A DNA stretch of 7,270 nt from Acidilobaceae archaeon (GTDB taxonomy: Archaea; Thermoproteota; Thermoprotei_A; Sulfolobales; Acidilobaceae), in assembly GCA_026985385.1 (NCBI GenBank), contig JALSQM010000132.1:1-7270 (forward strand), read 5' to 3'. The notes under the pieces were generated by a model. It did no database searches and had not been told where the DNA came from. It saw nothing but the letters and a program-made list of their open reading frames with translations. Every line of letters begins with the position of its first letter. Position 1 is the first letter of the stretch. Below, piece after piece: positions 1 through 6,455 of this stretch. The position numbers and the translations under genes are program-made.

Positions 1-82
1 AGAACCTGGAGGCCCTCTCGAGGGGGTAGAGGGCGCTCGGCTTGAGGCCGCCAGTCAAGGCGGGGCCACCGAGCCCTACCAT
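1..82 (-). CDS. 5' end of an unrecognised gene, truncated by the window edge
   Basis: An ATG at 82-80 on the minus strand opens a frame that runs off the left edge after 27 codons. The product begins MVGLGGPALTGG, continues LKPSALYPLERASRF, and is rich in Gly and Leu. Nearly every third base is G or C, and the codons used (CTC, GAG, AGG, GCC, AAG) are those of the confident genes here, which is the main reason to call it. An in-frame TAA lies five codons upstream, so this ATG is the first possible start. A GGGAGG stands 2 nt before it, closer than usual. A competing plus-strand frame (2 to about 190) has much less native codon use. I do not recognise the family. The gene is divergent from korA and would share the 83-242 promoter region. 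Confidence 0.45.
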   Translation of the reverse strand, partial: MVGLGGPALTGGLKPSALYPLERASRF

Positions 83-160
83 AGCCTCCCAAGGGGATTA
101 ATCCACGGGCTCATACCCCCACCTAGACAGTGGGGGATCCACGGGGCCGTGCAGCCCAGG

Positions 161-168
161 CTTTTAAG
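161..168 (+). promoter_or_regulatory. TATA box (box A) of the korAB operon
   Basis: CTTTTAAG is an A/T-rich octamer in otherwise GC-rich DNA. An archaeal TATA box here predicts a start site about 25 nt downstream, near 187-195, giving a leader of about 50 nt before the ATG at 243. The element is nearly symmetrical (CTTAAAAG on the other strand), so it could also serve the divergent gene at 1-82. The assignment rests on composition and position only. Confidence 0.5.
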
Positions 169-170
169 GT

Positions 171-204
171 CTAGGTACATAGTGTCAGTACACTAGCTAC
201 ATAG
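171..204. promoter_or_regulatory. Paired 12-bp direct repeats and inverted repeat over the korA start-site region (candidate operator)
   Basis: CTAGGTACATAG (171-182) and CTAGCTACATAG (193-204) match at 11 of 12 positions and lie 22 bp apart, about two helical turns. Between and partly within them is a perfect inverted repeat, TAGTGT (180-185) and ACACTA (190-195), with a 4-nt spacer. The cluster starts two bases after the TATA box and covers the predicted transcription start. That is where archaeal repressors of the Lrp/AsnC or winged-helix type often bind. The repeats are directly visible; the operator role is inferred. Confidence 0.4.
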
Positions 205-225
205 AACCCCGCTTCGCTGCTCTTT

Positions 226-235
226 GGTGGAGTGG
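226..235 (+). promoter_or_regulatory. Ribosome binding site of korA
   Basis: GGTGGAGTGG lies ahead of the ATG at 243. Its GGTG core matches the GGTG-type sites seen before korB, IPCT and the RelE toxin, and it supports this ATG as the true start. Confidence 0.6.
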
Positions 236-242
236 ATAGTTA

Positions 243-2156
243 ATGGAGGAGGCGAGGTTCCTACTGGGCGGCCCGCAGGGTGCAGGCCTGGAGACCGCCG
301 CTCAGGTGTTGACGACGGCTTATGCCGTTAGGGGGTATAGGGTCTACTCTATGAGGGAGTACTTCTCCAACATTAAGGGCCGCCACTCCTACATACTGGT
401 TAGGGTTAACGCGCGGCGCCTACCCCGCGCCCCGAGGGAGGGCCCTGATATCATAGCCGGCCTCGACGCCGAGAGTGTTTTCACGCACTTCACGGAGGCC
501 AGGGAGGGCACCATCCTAGTCTACGACTCGGGGCAGGCGGGGGTGTCCCCCGAGAGGATACCCAGCATGGAGCGCGAGTTGAGGAAGAGGGTGAGGGAGA
601 CCCTCAGCCGGGGGGGCTATCCCCCGACCGTGGAGGGCGCAGTCACCTACGCTAGGGACGTGCTGGGGGCTAGGCCCCTACCCCTAGACTTCAGGGGGAT
701 CCTGGGAGAGCTCTCCAAGAGGCTCGGGATCCCGGCCTTCAAGGCGAAGAGGTTCGCCAACACAATAATCATAGCGGCCGTCGCTGGGCTGACGGGCCTC
801 GAAGTGGGTGACCTGAGGGAGGGGTTTGAGAGGAGGTTCCCGGGTAGGAGGGATGTGGTAGAGGGCAACACGGCTCTAGTCGAGGTGGTCTACGATGCAC
901 TCGGCGATCTAAGGGGGTCCCTGGCCCTAGACGAGCCCCTAGAGCCTCCGGGGGAGTACTTCGTGGTGAGTGGTAACGATGTCGTAGCTATGGGTAAGGT
1001 CGTCGGAGGCCTGAGGATCCAGACATACTACCCCATAACCCCGGCCGCCGACGAGAGCTTCATGCTAGAGGCACACGAGAACCTTGATGCCGACGGGTCC
1101 AGCCTCGGGGGAGTCGTCGTCTTCCAGACGGAGGACGAGATAGCAGCGATCTCAGCGGCGATAGGCGCCGCGCTCACAGGGGCCAGGGCGGCCACCGCTA
1201 CGAGCGGGCCCGGCTTCGACCTTATGGTTGAGGCCCTCGGGTGGGCTGGCATGAATGAGGCCCCCGTCGTTGTGACCTACTACCAGAGAGGGGGGCCGAG
1301 CACTGGTCTGCCGACTCGGGGGGGACAGCAGGACCTCTACTCGGCCCTCTTCAGCGGGCACGGGGAGTACCCTAGGATAGTCGTGGCCAGCGGCGACCAC
1401 GAGGAGGCGTTCTACGATGCAGTTAAGGCTCTGAACTGGGCTGAGAGGTACCAGCTCCCAGTCATACACCTCCTCGATAAGTTCCTAGCCAACAGCATAG
1501 TGACGCTTGAGCCCCCGAGCCTGGAGGGTGTCAGGATAGATAGGGGGCTCCTCGCCGGGAGCGCGGGCCCCGAGTATAGGAGGTTCGACAAGAGCGGGGG
1601 CCCCATAAGCCCCAGGGCCCTCCTGGGCCAGGAGGGCGTTGTTATGTGGTACACCGGGGACGAGCACGACGAGTACGGCCACATAAGCGAGGATCCCGTG
1701 AATAGGAGGGAGATGCATAGGGCTAGGATGAGGAAGCTCGAGGTGGCCGCTAGCGAGATCCCTGAGGAGGGTGAGCGCGCGGTCCTCTATGAGGGGGGCA
1801 GCGACTTCCTGCTAGTGGGCTGGGGCAGCGTTAAGGGGGCAGCTCTCGAGGCGATCGAGCTCCTCAGGGGCGAGGGCCTCAGGGGCTCCTATCTGCACCT
1901 CAGGGTATTCGAGCCCTTCCCATCCAGATACGTGTTAGAGGTGCTTAGATCCTTCGAGGAGGATAGGGTGATAGCTGTGGAGGCCAACTACCTGGCGCAG
2001 GCGGCGAGGCTCGTCGCTATGAACACGGGCTACAGGGTGGCTAGGAGGATCCTGAAGTGGACGGGCCGCCCGATCTACGTGGGGGAGCTCTCCAGGGCCA
2101 TAGTTAGGATTGTTGAGGGCGGCAGCGTGGAGGAGGTGCTTGACTATGGGGCTTAG
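243..2156 (+). CDS. korA: 2-oxoacid:ferredoxin oxidoreductase, alpha subunit (fused gamma-alpha)
   Basis: This is the large chain of the two-subunit archaeal 2-oxoacid:ferredoxin oxidoreductase. It oxidatively decarboxylates pyruvate, 2-oxoglutarate or related 2-oxoacids to acyl-CoA while reducing ferredoxin in the cytoplasm. At 637 residues it has the usual length. Residues 1-215 form the gamma domain, opening with GGPQGAGLETA (9-19). From about 240 the alpha pyrimidine-binding domain carries the hallmark YPITP (263-267), TATSGPG (318-324) and QRGGPSTGLPT (348-358), whose Arg349 matches the family's substrate-contacting Arg. GDEHDEYGH (472-480) and a transketolase C-terminal-like domain (about 515-637) follow. 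The start is supported by a GGTG-type site and upstream TATA box. Its last 11 bases overlap korB. Substrate preference cannot be read from the sequence; the Aeropyrum and Sulfolobus enzymes are broad, so korA is a family label rather than proof of a 2-oxoglutarate enzyme. Confidence 0.95.
   Translation: MEEARFLLGGPQGAGLETAAQVLTTAYAVRGYRVYSMREYFSNIKGRHSYILVRVNARRLPRAPREGPDIIAGLDAESVFTHFTEAREGTILVYDSGQAGVSPERIPSMERELRKRVRETLSRGGYPPTVEGAVTYARDVLGARPLPLDFRGILGELSKRLGIPAFKAKRFANTIIIAAVAGLTGLEVGDLREGFERRFPGRRDVVEGNTALVEVVYDALGDLRGSLALDEPLEPPGEYFVVSGNDVVAMGKVVGGLRIQTYYPITPAADESFMLEAHENLDADGSSLGGVVVFQTEDEIAAISAAIGAALTGARAATATSGPGFDLMVEALGWAGMNEAPVVVTYYQRGGPSTGLPTRGGQQDLYSALFSGHGEYPRIVVASGDHEEAFYDAVKALNWAERYQLPVIHLLDKFLANSIVTLEPPSLEGVRIDRGLLAGSAGPEYRRFDKSGGPISPRALLGQEGVVMWYTGDEHDEYGHISEDPVNRREMHRARMRKLEVAASEIPEEGERAVLYEGGSDFLLVGWGSVKGAALEAIELLRGEGLRGSYLHLRVFEPFPSRYVLEVLRSFEEDRVIAVEANYLAQAARLVAMNTGYRVARRILKWTGRPIYVGELSRAIVRIVEGGSVEEVLDYGA
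2129..2138 (+). promoter_or_regulatory. Ribosome binding site that fixes the korB start
   Basis: GGAGGAGGTG inside the 3' end of korA stands 7 nt before the ATG at 2146. It makes that ATG the start rather than the in-frame TTG at 2110, which would add 12 residues (MLRAAAWRRCLT) ahead of the conserved N terminus. Confidence 0.7.
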
Positions 2157-3090
2157 GCTCGACTATAAGACGGATCTCTGGGTCGACTGGTGCCCTGGAT
2201 GCGGGAACTTCGGCATACTCACGGCCATGCAGAAGGCTCTGGCGGAGCTGGGCCTCAAGCCCTGGGAGGTAGTCATAGTCTCGGGTATAGGCTGCAGCGG
2301 TAAGACCCCCCACTTCATCTACGCCAACGGCGTCCACACCCTGCACGGGAGGGCGATACCCTTCGCCACGGGCGTGAAGCTCGCGAGGCCCGACCTAACC
2401 GTGATCGTCGACGGGGGGGACGGCGACCTGCTCGGGATAGGTGCGGGCCACTTCGTCGCGCTTGGGAGGAGGAACCTCGACATAACCGTTATAATACACG
2501 ACAACCAGGTGTACGGGCTAACCAAGGGTCAGGCGAGCCCCACGCTGCCAGCGGGCGTTAAGACGAAGGCCCTGCCCAAGCCCAACCTGCAGGACGCGGT
2601 CAACCCCCTGGCCCTCGCGCTCTCCTCTGGCTACACGTTCGTCGCGAGGGCCTTCGCCATGGACGTGGAGCACCTCAAGGAGATCATAAAGGCGGCCGTC
2701 AAGCACAGGGGCTCAGCCCTCATAGACGTCCTCCAGCCCTGCGTCACCTACAACGACCTATACACGACCCCATGGTATAGGAAGCGGGTCTACAAGCTAG
2801 AGGATGAGGGGTGGGACCCCGTAGTCAGGGATCCCAGTGAGAGGCCCGTAAAGCTGGCGAGGGCAATCGAGAAGGCCCAGGAGTGGGGCGACAGGATCCC
2901 CGTCGGCATATTCTACCAGGACCCGACGAGGGACACGCTCGAGGACAGGATAGCCTCGAGGATACCCTCATACAGGAGCCTCCCACCAGCCCTGCAGAGG
3001 ATAGACTCGAACGGCACACCCATAGTGGGCGAGCGGGAGCTGAAAGCCATCTTCAGAGACCGCCTGATCCGAGTCAAGAAGCACCACTGA
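2146..3090 (+). CDS. korB: 2-oxoacid:ferredoxin oxidoreductase, beta subunit
   Basis: This is the catalytic partner of KorA, binding thiamine pyrophosphate (TPP) and the [4Fe-4S] cluster that passes electrons to ferredoxin. The 314 residues match the usual length of about 305. Four cysteines sit where the family's cluster ligands lie: Cys16 and Cys19 in WCPGCGN, Cys50 in GIGCSGK, and Cys199 in QPCVTYND. The TPP/Mg site is GDGD (91-94) with a downstream DNQVYGLTKGQ (119-129). GHFVALGRRN (101-110) is the usual stretch between them. The ATG at 2146 overlaps the korA stop by 11 bp and has a strong ribosome binding site, which implies translational coupling and equal amounts of both subunits. As expected for the two-subunit class, there is no separate delta ferredoxin gene. 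The C-terminal 60 or so residues are the variable tail of the family. Confidence 0.95.
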   Translation: MGLRLDYKTDLWVDWCPGCGNFGILTAMQKALAELGLKPWEVVIVSGIGCSGKTPHFIYANGVHTLHGRAIPFATGVKLARPDLTVIVDGGDGDLLGIGAGHFVALGRRNLDITVIIHDNQVYGLTKGQASPTLPAGVKTKALPKPNLQDAVNPLALALSSGYTFVARAFAMDVEHLKEIIKAAVKHRGSALIDVLQPCVTYNDLYTTPWYRKRVYKLEDEGWDPVVRDPSERPVKLARAIEKAQEWGDRIPVGIFYQDPTRDTLEDRIASRIPSYRSLPPALQRIDSNGTPIVGERELKAIFRDRLIRVKKHH

Positions 3091-3169
3091 AACCTCACGG
3101 TCCCCCGGTGCTGGAGGCGGCTACCCGGGAGTCGCGGGAGGGAGGCTCCACGCGGCGGTTCATGGGGGG

Positions 3170-3787
3170 CTATTCTCCCGTTTTTGCTAGGAGGTAGGTG
3201 AGCTTCGCCAGCGAGTAGAGGTGGGCTAGGGCTGCGAGGGCCCAGAGGGCGGCGTATGGCTGGCCCGCGGCTACGAGTATGGCTAGGAGTAGGAGTCTCA
3301 CGTCCCTGGAGGCTATCGAGTCTAGGGGGCCGACGCTGGCCGGGTGCACTCCTAGGTCCATCTGCCCCCGGGCGTGGAGGTAGCTCACCATCATATCGCC
3401 TGAGAGGGCTGCTAGGGCCGCTAGTAGGAGTGGGATCCCCCGGGCCCCCCAGGCGTGGGCTGCTAAGGCTGTAGCCGCTATTATCAGCAGGTCCGCGTAG
3501 CGGTCTAGCATCGTGTCTAGGAAGCCGCCCCTCCTCGTCGCCTGCCCCCGGGCCCTAGCTATCTCGCCGTCGACACCGTCTAGTATGGAGGCGGCCTCTA
3601 CGAGGATCCCCCCTGCTATCAGGTGGCCGGCTGCTATGAGGGCCGCGGCCGCTAGGGCCGTGGAGAATGATATGAAGGTCGCCTGGTTCGGGGTTATGGG
3701 TATCCCCCTCGACACTATGAAGCCGCTTATGAGGCCTGAAACCCTCCTGTTAATGTACCTGGAGACGGGGCCGTCAACCTTCCCCAC
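3170..3787 (-). CDS. Di-myo-inositol-phosphate phosphate synthase (CDP-inositol:inositol-1-phosphate transferase, DIPPS)
   Basis: This is an integral membrane CDP-alcohol phosphotransferase. It joins CDP-L-myo-inositol to L-myo-inositol-1-phosphate, giving phosphorylated DIP, the precursor of the thermoprotective solute. From the GTG at 3787 it has 205 residues. The full family signature D-x2-D-G-x2-A-R-x8-G-x3-D-x3-D is present at 70-95, with Asp70, Asp73, Asp91 and Asp95 as metal and catalytic residues. Several hydrophobic segments flank it, for example about 35-65, 100-125 and 160-190. The N terminus KVDGPVSRYINRR resembles the linker-to-DIPPS junction of fused IPCT-DIPPS enzymes. Start choice: a GGTG site 6 nt before 3787 favours it; GTG 3796 and TTG 3826 are in-frame alternatives, the last giving 218 residues. 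The frame overlaps IPCT by 14 nt (53 nt from the TTG). The specific assignment rests on the adjacent IPCT; alone it would be a generic CDP-alcohol phosphatidyltransferase. Confidence 0.85.
   Translation of the reverse strand: MGKVDGPVSRYINRRVSGLISGFIVSRGIPITPNQATFISFSTALAAAALIAAGHLIAGGILVEAASILDGVDGEIARARGQATRRGGFLDTMLDRYADLLIIAATALAAHAWGARGIPLLLAALAALSGDMMVSYLHARGQMDLGVHPASVGPLDSIASRDVRLLLLAILVAAGQPYAALWALAALAHLYSLAKLTYLLAKTGE
3181..3185 (+). terminator. Possible oligo-T terminator for korAB
   Basis: TTTTT after CTCCCG is the only T-run near the end of korB. It falls 90 nt after the korB stop, inside the last codons of the convergent DIPPS gene. Archaeal termination depends on oligo-T in the non-template strand. 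No strong hairpin was seen in 3091-3169. The assignment is weak. Confidence 0.25.
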
Positions 3788-4520
3788 CGCCTCCACCCCC
3801 CATGAGGCCTCTAAGCCTCTCAACAAGCACCCGGGCCCTCCCCCGGGTGGCCTCTCGGAGGTCCCTCGGGGAGTCGATGTCTATCCATAGGCTGCCGGTC
3901 ACGTCCACGACTCCCACGAGGCCCCTCCGGGCGTTGCAGTTCTTCAGGTCGTTAAGCTCCATGGGCAGGGGGCCGCAGCCCGCGATGGAGGGCCCCCAGC
4001 GTAGGAGGTGCACCCCTGTGTCGATGTAGTCGTATCCCTCTAGGGACTTGCCGAACAAGGGGGACCCGCCCCCGACCCTTATCTTAGTGGCCTCCCCGAC
4101 GTCGGCGAGCCTGGGCCTGGAGTCGCCGGCGACGCAGAGGGGCTCACCGCAGCCCTCTAGGAGCCTCGAGGCTATGACGGGCTCGTATATGTGGTCCCCG
4201 ACGCTCACGAGGTACACCCCCCTCCCCAGGGCCTCGAGGGCGTCTAGGAGCGTCCAGGCGCTCCCAGCCCACCACCTCCACGACTCGACGGGGTAGACTA
4301 GGGGCGCGAGGGGGCAGCCCCTGGCGACGCCCAGGAGCCTCGAGGCCCTCTCCCTCCTAGTGGCTATGAAGGCCTCCCCGACGCCGGCTAGAGCCATGGC
4401 CGCTAGGGGGTAGCATATCAGTGGGACACCCGCGACGCGGGCCTCAAGCTTGGAGGCGCCTAGGAGGCCCCGGAGCCTAGAGCCCTCGCCAGCCGCGAGT
4501 AAGATGCCCGCGACACCCAA
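3774..4520 (-). CDS. CTP:L-myo-inositol-1-phosphate cytidylyltransferase (IPCT)
   Basis: This is a soluble sugar-nucleotidyltransferase-fold enzyme that makes CDP-L-myo-inositol from CTP and inositol-1-phosphate, the first committed step of DIP synthesis. The 248 residues start with the nucleotide-binding loop LAAGEGSRLRG (8-18) and Lys24. Next come SVGDHIYEP (106-114), whose GDH holds the metal-binding Asp109 and whose DHIYEP is typical of IPCT, then EATKIRV (143-149), YIDTGVHLL (165-173) and WIDIDSPRDL (212-221). The TTG at 4520 is the only usable start: an in-frame TAG lies two codons upstream, and GGGGTG at 4535-4530 is the ribosome binding site, inside the last codons of the preceding gene. 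The C terminus is a run of six glycines then GEG, encoded by a G-rich tract where the DIPPS frame begins. The gene is third in the operon, with a 6-nt gap upstream. Pairing with DIPPS makes the assignment firm. Confidence 0.88.
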   Translation of the reverse strand: MGVAGILLAAGEGSRLRGLLGASKLEARVAGVPLICYPLAAMALAGVGEAFIATRRERASRLLGVARGCPLAPLVYPVESWRWWAGSAWTLLDALEALGRGVYLVSVGDHIYEPVIASRLLEGCGEPLCVAGDSRPRLADVGEATKIRVGGGSPLFGKSLEGYDYIDTGVHLLRWGPSIAGCGPLPMELNDLKNCNARRGLVGVVDVTGSLWIDIDSPRDLREATRGRARVLVERLRGLMGGGGGGEG

Positions 4521-4526
4521 CCCCAG

Positions 4527-5207
4527 CTACACCCCCCGGGAGCCCGGAGGCCCTCGGGGGAGGCCCCTGCGCCTCCACTCGGACAACCACCTCTCCCTCA
4601 TGGCCTTGACTGCCTCCTCCCACTCCCTCCTGGTGGCGGGCCTGTACTTGGGGGTCTTGGAGCCTGGGAGGCGTAGGAGCCTCCCCCGGGGGCCTGTGGC
4701 GAATAGGGTGCAGTAGGTGAGCCTGCACACTATGGGCTTGGCTTCCCTGCCGGCCTCCTCCTCCAGCCTGCAGGTGGCTGTGCGGGGGTTGAAGAACACG
4801 CATGACCCCAGGGGGCCGGTGCCGAGCATGTAGACCCTCACGGGGCCCATCCGGGTCTCGACTACCCTGCTCGGCTGCCTCTCCACTATCCTGCGGGCCC
4901 AGCGTGGGAGGTAGCGTAGCTCCGTCTCGAGCACGAAGGCCCCGCTCCTGAGGGCGCAGCAGTAGCCGCAGCCCCTGGGGCACTCCATCCTATACGCGTG
5001 CCTGAGCTCCTCCTCGCTTATCCTCTCGAAGAGGCCCCACCTATCCACGGGGTCCCTGAAGACCGCCGCCAGGATCCCCCGGCTCGGGAGCCAGTAGACG
5101 CCCAGGAGCCTCCTCCTATTCTCCGCGGCGGCCACGAGCAGCTCTACGTCGCCGCTCCAGGTGCCGGGGGGCTGCCTCAGCATGTAGAGGGCCAAGGGAG
5201 CCCACAC
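4527..5207 (-). CDS. YkgJ-type CxxxCxxCC cysteine-cluster protein of unknown function
   Basis: The 226-residue protein carries eight cysteines in the YkgJ/UPF0153 pattern. They are C76-x3-C80-x2-C83-C84, then C136 in GSCVFFN, C146 in TATCRLE, and C161 and C166 in KPIVCRLTYC. Members are predicted to bind zinc or an iron-sulfur cluster; no general enzymatic role is established. Residues 1-70 form an alpha/beta extension before the cluster, and the C terminus (200-226) is basic and Arg/Gly/Pro-rich. No signal peptide or membrane segment is seen, so it should be cytoplasmic. The GTG at 5207 directly follows the stop of the crotonase-family gene with no spacer. TTG 5195, about 9 nt after an AGGTG, and ATG 5183 are shorter alternatives. 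It sits 6 nt before IPCT, so it is co-transcribed with DIP synthesis; whether it acts in that pathway is unknown. Confidence 0.75.
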   Translation of the reverse strand: MWAPLALYMLRQPPGTWSGDVELLVAAAENRRRLLGVYWLPSRGILAAVFRDPVDRWGLFERISEEELRHAYRMECPRGCGYCCALRSGAFVLETELRYLPRWARRIVERQPSRVVETRMGPVRVYMLGTGPLGSCVFFNPRTATCRLEEEAGREAKPIVCRLTYCTLFATGPRGRLLRLPGSKTPKYRPATRREWEEAVKAMRERWLSEWRRRGLPRGPPGSRGV

Positions 5208-5948
5208 CTAGCCCCGCCGCCTCTCGAGGAAGGCTTTAGCCCTGGCTATGAGGGCCTCGCTCTCGGCTAGCCCAACCAGCTTCTCGGCCAGCGCCAGGGC
5301 CCCCCTCTTAGGGCGCCTCACCGCCTCGAGGATGGCCCCTAGGGCCTCTGGCCCGGCCTCCCCGGCGAGGCGTGCGAGCGCCTCAACGGCCCCCCGCGCC
5401 TCCTCCACGCTCCCATAGACCCCGGCTATGATGCCGTAGCGCAGCGCCTCCTCGGCGCTCACCCTCTCGGCTGCGAGTGCCAGCCTAGCCTTCACCTGCT
5501 CCGGTATCGAGAGCGACGCCAGCACCGGGGGCACCAGGCCCCAGCGGGCCTCGACCCACTGGAGCCAGGAGCCCCTCACGGCATACACTAGATCGGCGGC
5601 TACAGCCAGCTCCGCGCCCCCCGCGACCGCGGGGCCGTTGAGCACCGCCACGACGGGCTTGGGGCAGGAGAGCATAGCACCCAGGACCCCCGCCAACGCC
5701 TTGAAGGGCCTTGAAGCCTCCCCGGGCCCAGCGGCGGAGGCCACCTCGGCCAGGTCGATGCCGGAGGAGAAGAAGCGCCCCTCACCGGTGAGCGCCACAA
5801 CCGCGACGTCGCCCCTCCCACAGGACTCCCCGAGGGCCCCCTCAACCGAGGCCAGCGTCGCCGAGTCGAGGCTATTCAGCCTCTCAGGCCTCGAAAGCAC
5901 GACCCAGTAAACGCCGCCCCCAACCTCGACCCGGACACCAGCCAACAC
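5208..5948 (-). CDS. Enoyl-CoA hydratase/isomerase (crotonase) family protein
   Basis: Crotonase-fold enzymes act on acyl-CoA thioesters, stabilising an enolate in an oxyanion hole. From GTG 5948 the protein has 246 residues, close to the usual 250-260. It shows the N-terminal VVLSRPERLNSLD, the oxyanion segment GRFFSSGIDL (58-67), the second oxyanion loop GPAVAGGAELAVAADL (105-120), and both family glutamates: Glu113 in GGAEL and Glu133 in QWVEARWGLVPP. Having both is compatible with hydratase activity, but after GLVP it reads PVLASL instead of the usual GxGG, so another crotonase reaction is possible. The frame is open back to 6011, but a TATA box at 5993-5984 lies inside that extension, so the true start must be downstream. 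GGGTGGG at 5957-5951 serves GTG 5948 or TTG 5945. It is the first gene of the four-gene minus-strand unit, with its stop abutting the next start codon. Confidence 0.85.
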   Translation of the reverse strand: MLAGVRVEVGGGVYWVVLSRPERLNSLDSATLASVEGALGESCGRGDVAVVALTGEGRFFSSGIDLAEVASAAGPGEASRPFKALAGVLGAMLSCPKPVVAVLNGPAVAGGAELAVAADLVYAVRGSWLQWVEARWGLVPPVLASLSIPEQVKARLALAAERVSAEEALRYGIIAGVYGSVEEARGAVEALARLAGEAGPEALGAILEAVRRPKRGALALAEKLVGLAESEALIARAKAFLERRRG

Positions 5949-5983
5949 AGCCCACCCGCGAGGCCAACCCAGCGCCGCCCAGG

Positions 5984-5993
5984 CATATTTACG
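5984..5993 (-). promoter_or_regulatory. TATA box of the crotonase-YkgJ-IPCT-DIPPS operon
   Basis: On the minus strand this reads CGTAAATATG, an A/T island in GC-rich DNA. A transcription start about 25 nt downstream falls near 5962, leaving a leader of about 14 nt with the GGGTGGG ribosome binding site before GTG 5948. No other convincing box is visible ahead of the three downstream genes, so it probably drives all four. Confidence 0.6.
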
Positions 5994-6184
5994 CCAACAA
6001 AAAACCGGCACTCCAGCAGAACACCCTAAACACTGCTCCCACTCAAAGCCCTAGCCTGCACACCGCCTCACAGCATCACCACTCGACCCGCCTAGCCCTA
6101 GAAGCCATGAATAGCCCCCTCGAGGCATCTCTCTAGCCCGCTTATCGCTCTCCATGTCGACCCTCATATGCTACACGTTCAGAC
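5994..6184. other. Divergent intergenic region without a convincing gene
   Basis: This stretch lies between the operon promoter and the next plus-strand promoter. I see no tRNA and no complete C/D box pair. The only open frame of note is a 38-codon minus-strand one (6167-6051, starting MRVDMESDKRARE). It has native-looking codons at its 5' end but no ribosome binding site, and its TATA-like element is about 21 nt upstream, slightly too close. I leave it uncalled. Confidence 0.4.
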
Positions 6185-6192
6185 TATAAATA
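6185..6192 (+). promoter_or_regulatory. Strong TATA box upstream of the antitoxin-like ORF
   Basis: TATAAATA is the best archaeal box A match in the window. It predicts a start near 6212-6215, about 38 nt before the ATG at 6252. That makes the upstream in-frame ATG at 6207 an unlikely start. The reverse complement (TATTTATA) is also TATA-like, so minus-strand activity is possible. Confidence 0.6.
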
Positions 6193-6251
6193 CCTCCACT
6201 GGGGCCATGGAGGCGTGGTGCGGAGCCGTGCCAGAGCGGAAGCGGGAGAAG

Positions 6252-6402
6252 ATGGTCTACGTGAGCAAAGACCTGATAGCAATCGAGGACGAGGAATTCA
6301 TAGAGAAGGTTACCCGACAGAGCACTCGAAGAGGACGCGGCGCCGCGGAACGCCCCTCCTAGCGGCTTCGAGGCCCCGCCGCGCGCACCGCTCAAGGCCT
6401 AG
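6252..6402 (+). pseudogene. Frameshifted antitoxin-like small gene
   Basis: The ATG at 6252, with GGGAG 3 nt upstream, starts MVYVSKDLIAIEDEEFIEKVT, an acidic helix-forming peptide with native codons (ATA, GAG, AAG). Past 6314 the frame turns into an Arg-rich sequence of foreign codon use and stops at 6360-6362. The neighbouring frame, by contrast, reads DRALEEDAAPRN, then APPSGFEAPPRAPLKA, and stops at 6400-6402. Removing one C from the CCC at 6313-6315 joins the two into a 49-residue acidic protein, the size of short archaeal RelB-like antitoxins. The position upstream of a RelE-type toxin fits, though the 128-bp gap is large for a TA pair. The antitoxin role is inferred from context; no family motif is recognised. 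The shift could be a real mutation or a sequencing error. Confidence 0.35.
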
Positions 6403-6445
6403 CGCTGGGAATGCGGCCCACTCGTGTGTCCAGGATATCTTTGTG

Positions 6446-6455
6446 TATACATAAA
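6446..6455 (+). promoter_or_regulatory. Possible TATA box of the toxin gene
   Basis: TATACATAAA predicts a start near 6475-6480 and a leader of about 50 nt. If real, the toxin can be transcribed separately from the upstream antitoxin-like ORF. Supported by composition and position only. Confidence 0.35.

Noticed and set aside
1..75. Start of the window resembling the 3' part of an RNase P RNA (AGAACC, nested stems at 12-34 and 35-74)
   Set aside because: The conserved elements after the ACAGAA-like start are missing, and the minus-strand codon pattern explains the sequence better.
2110..2145. Longer korB start at TTG 2110
   Set aside because: The strong GGAGGAGGTG site and the conserved N terminus both point to ATG 2146.
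2883..3197. 104-codon plus-strand frame across the end of korB
   Set aside because: It overlaps the well-conserved korB C terminus in another frame and has unusual composition.
6050..6110. C-box-like GTGATGC on the minus strand, possible C/D sRNA
   Set aside because: No matching D box (CTGA) at a suitable distance.
6171..6395. 74-codon minus-strand frame antisense to the antitoxin-like ORF
   Set aside because: It has no ribosome binding site and a low-complexity Gly/Ala/Ser start, and it reads as the shadow of plus-strand coding.
6215..6454. 79-codon plus-strand frame starting at GTG 6215, near the predicted transcription start
   Set aside because: It is extremely Arg-rich with codons foreign to the neighbours (CGG, CGC), and it overlaps the better-supported ORF at 6252.
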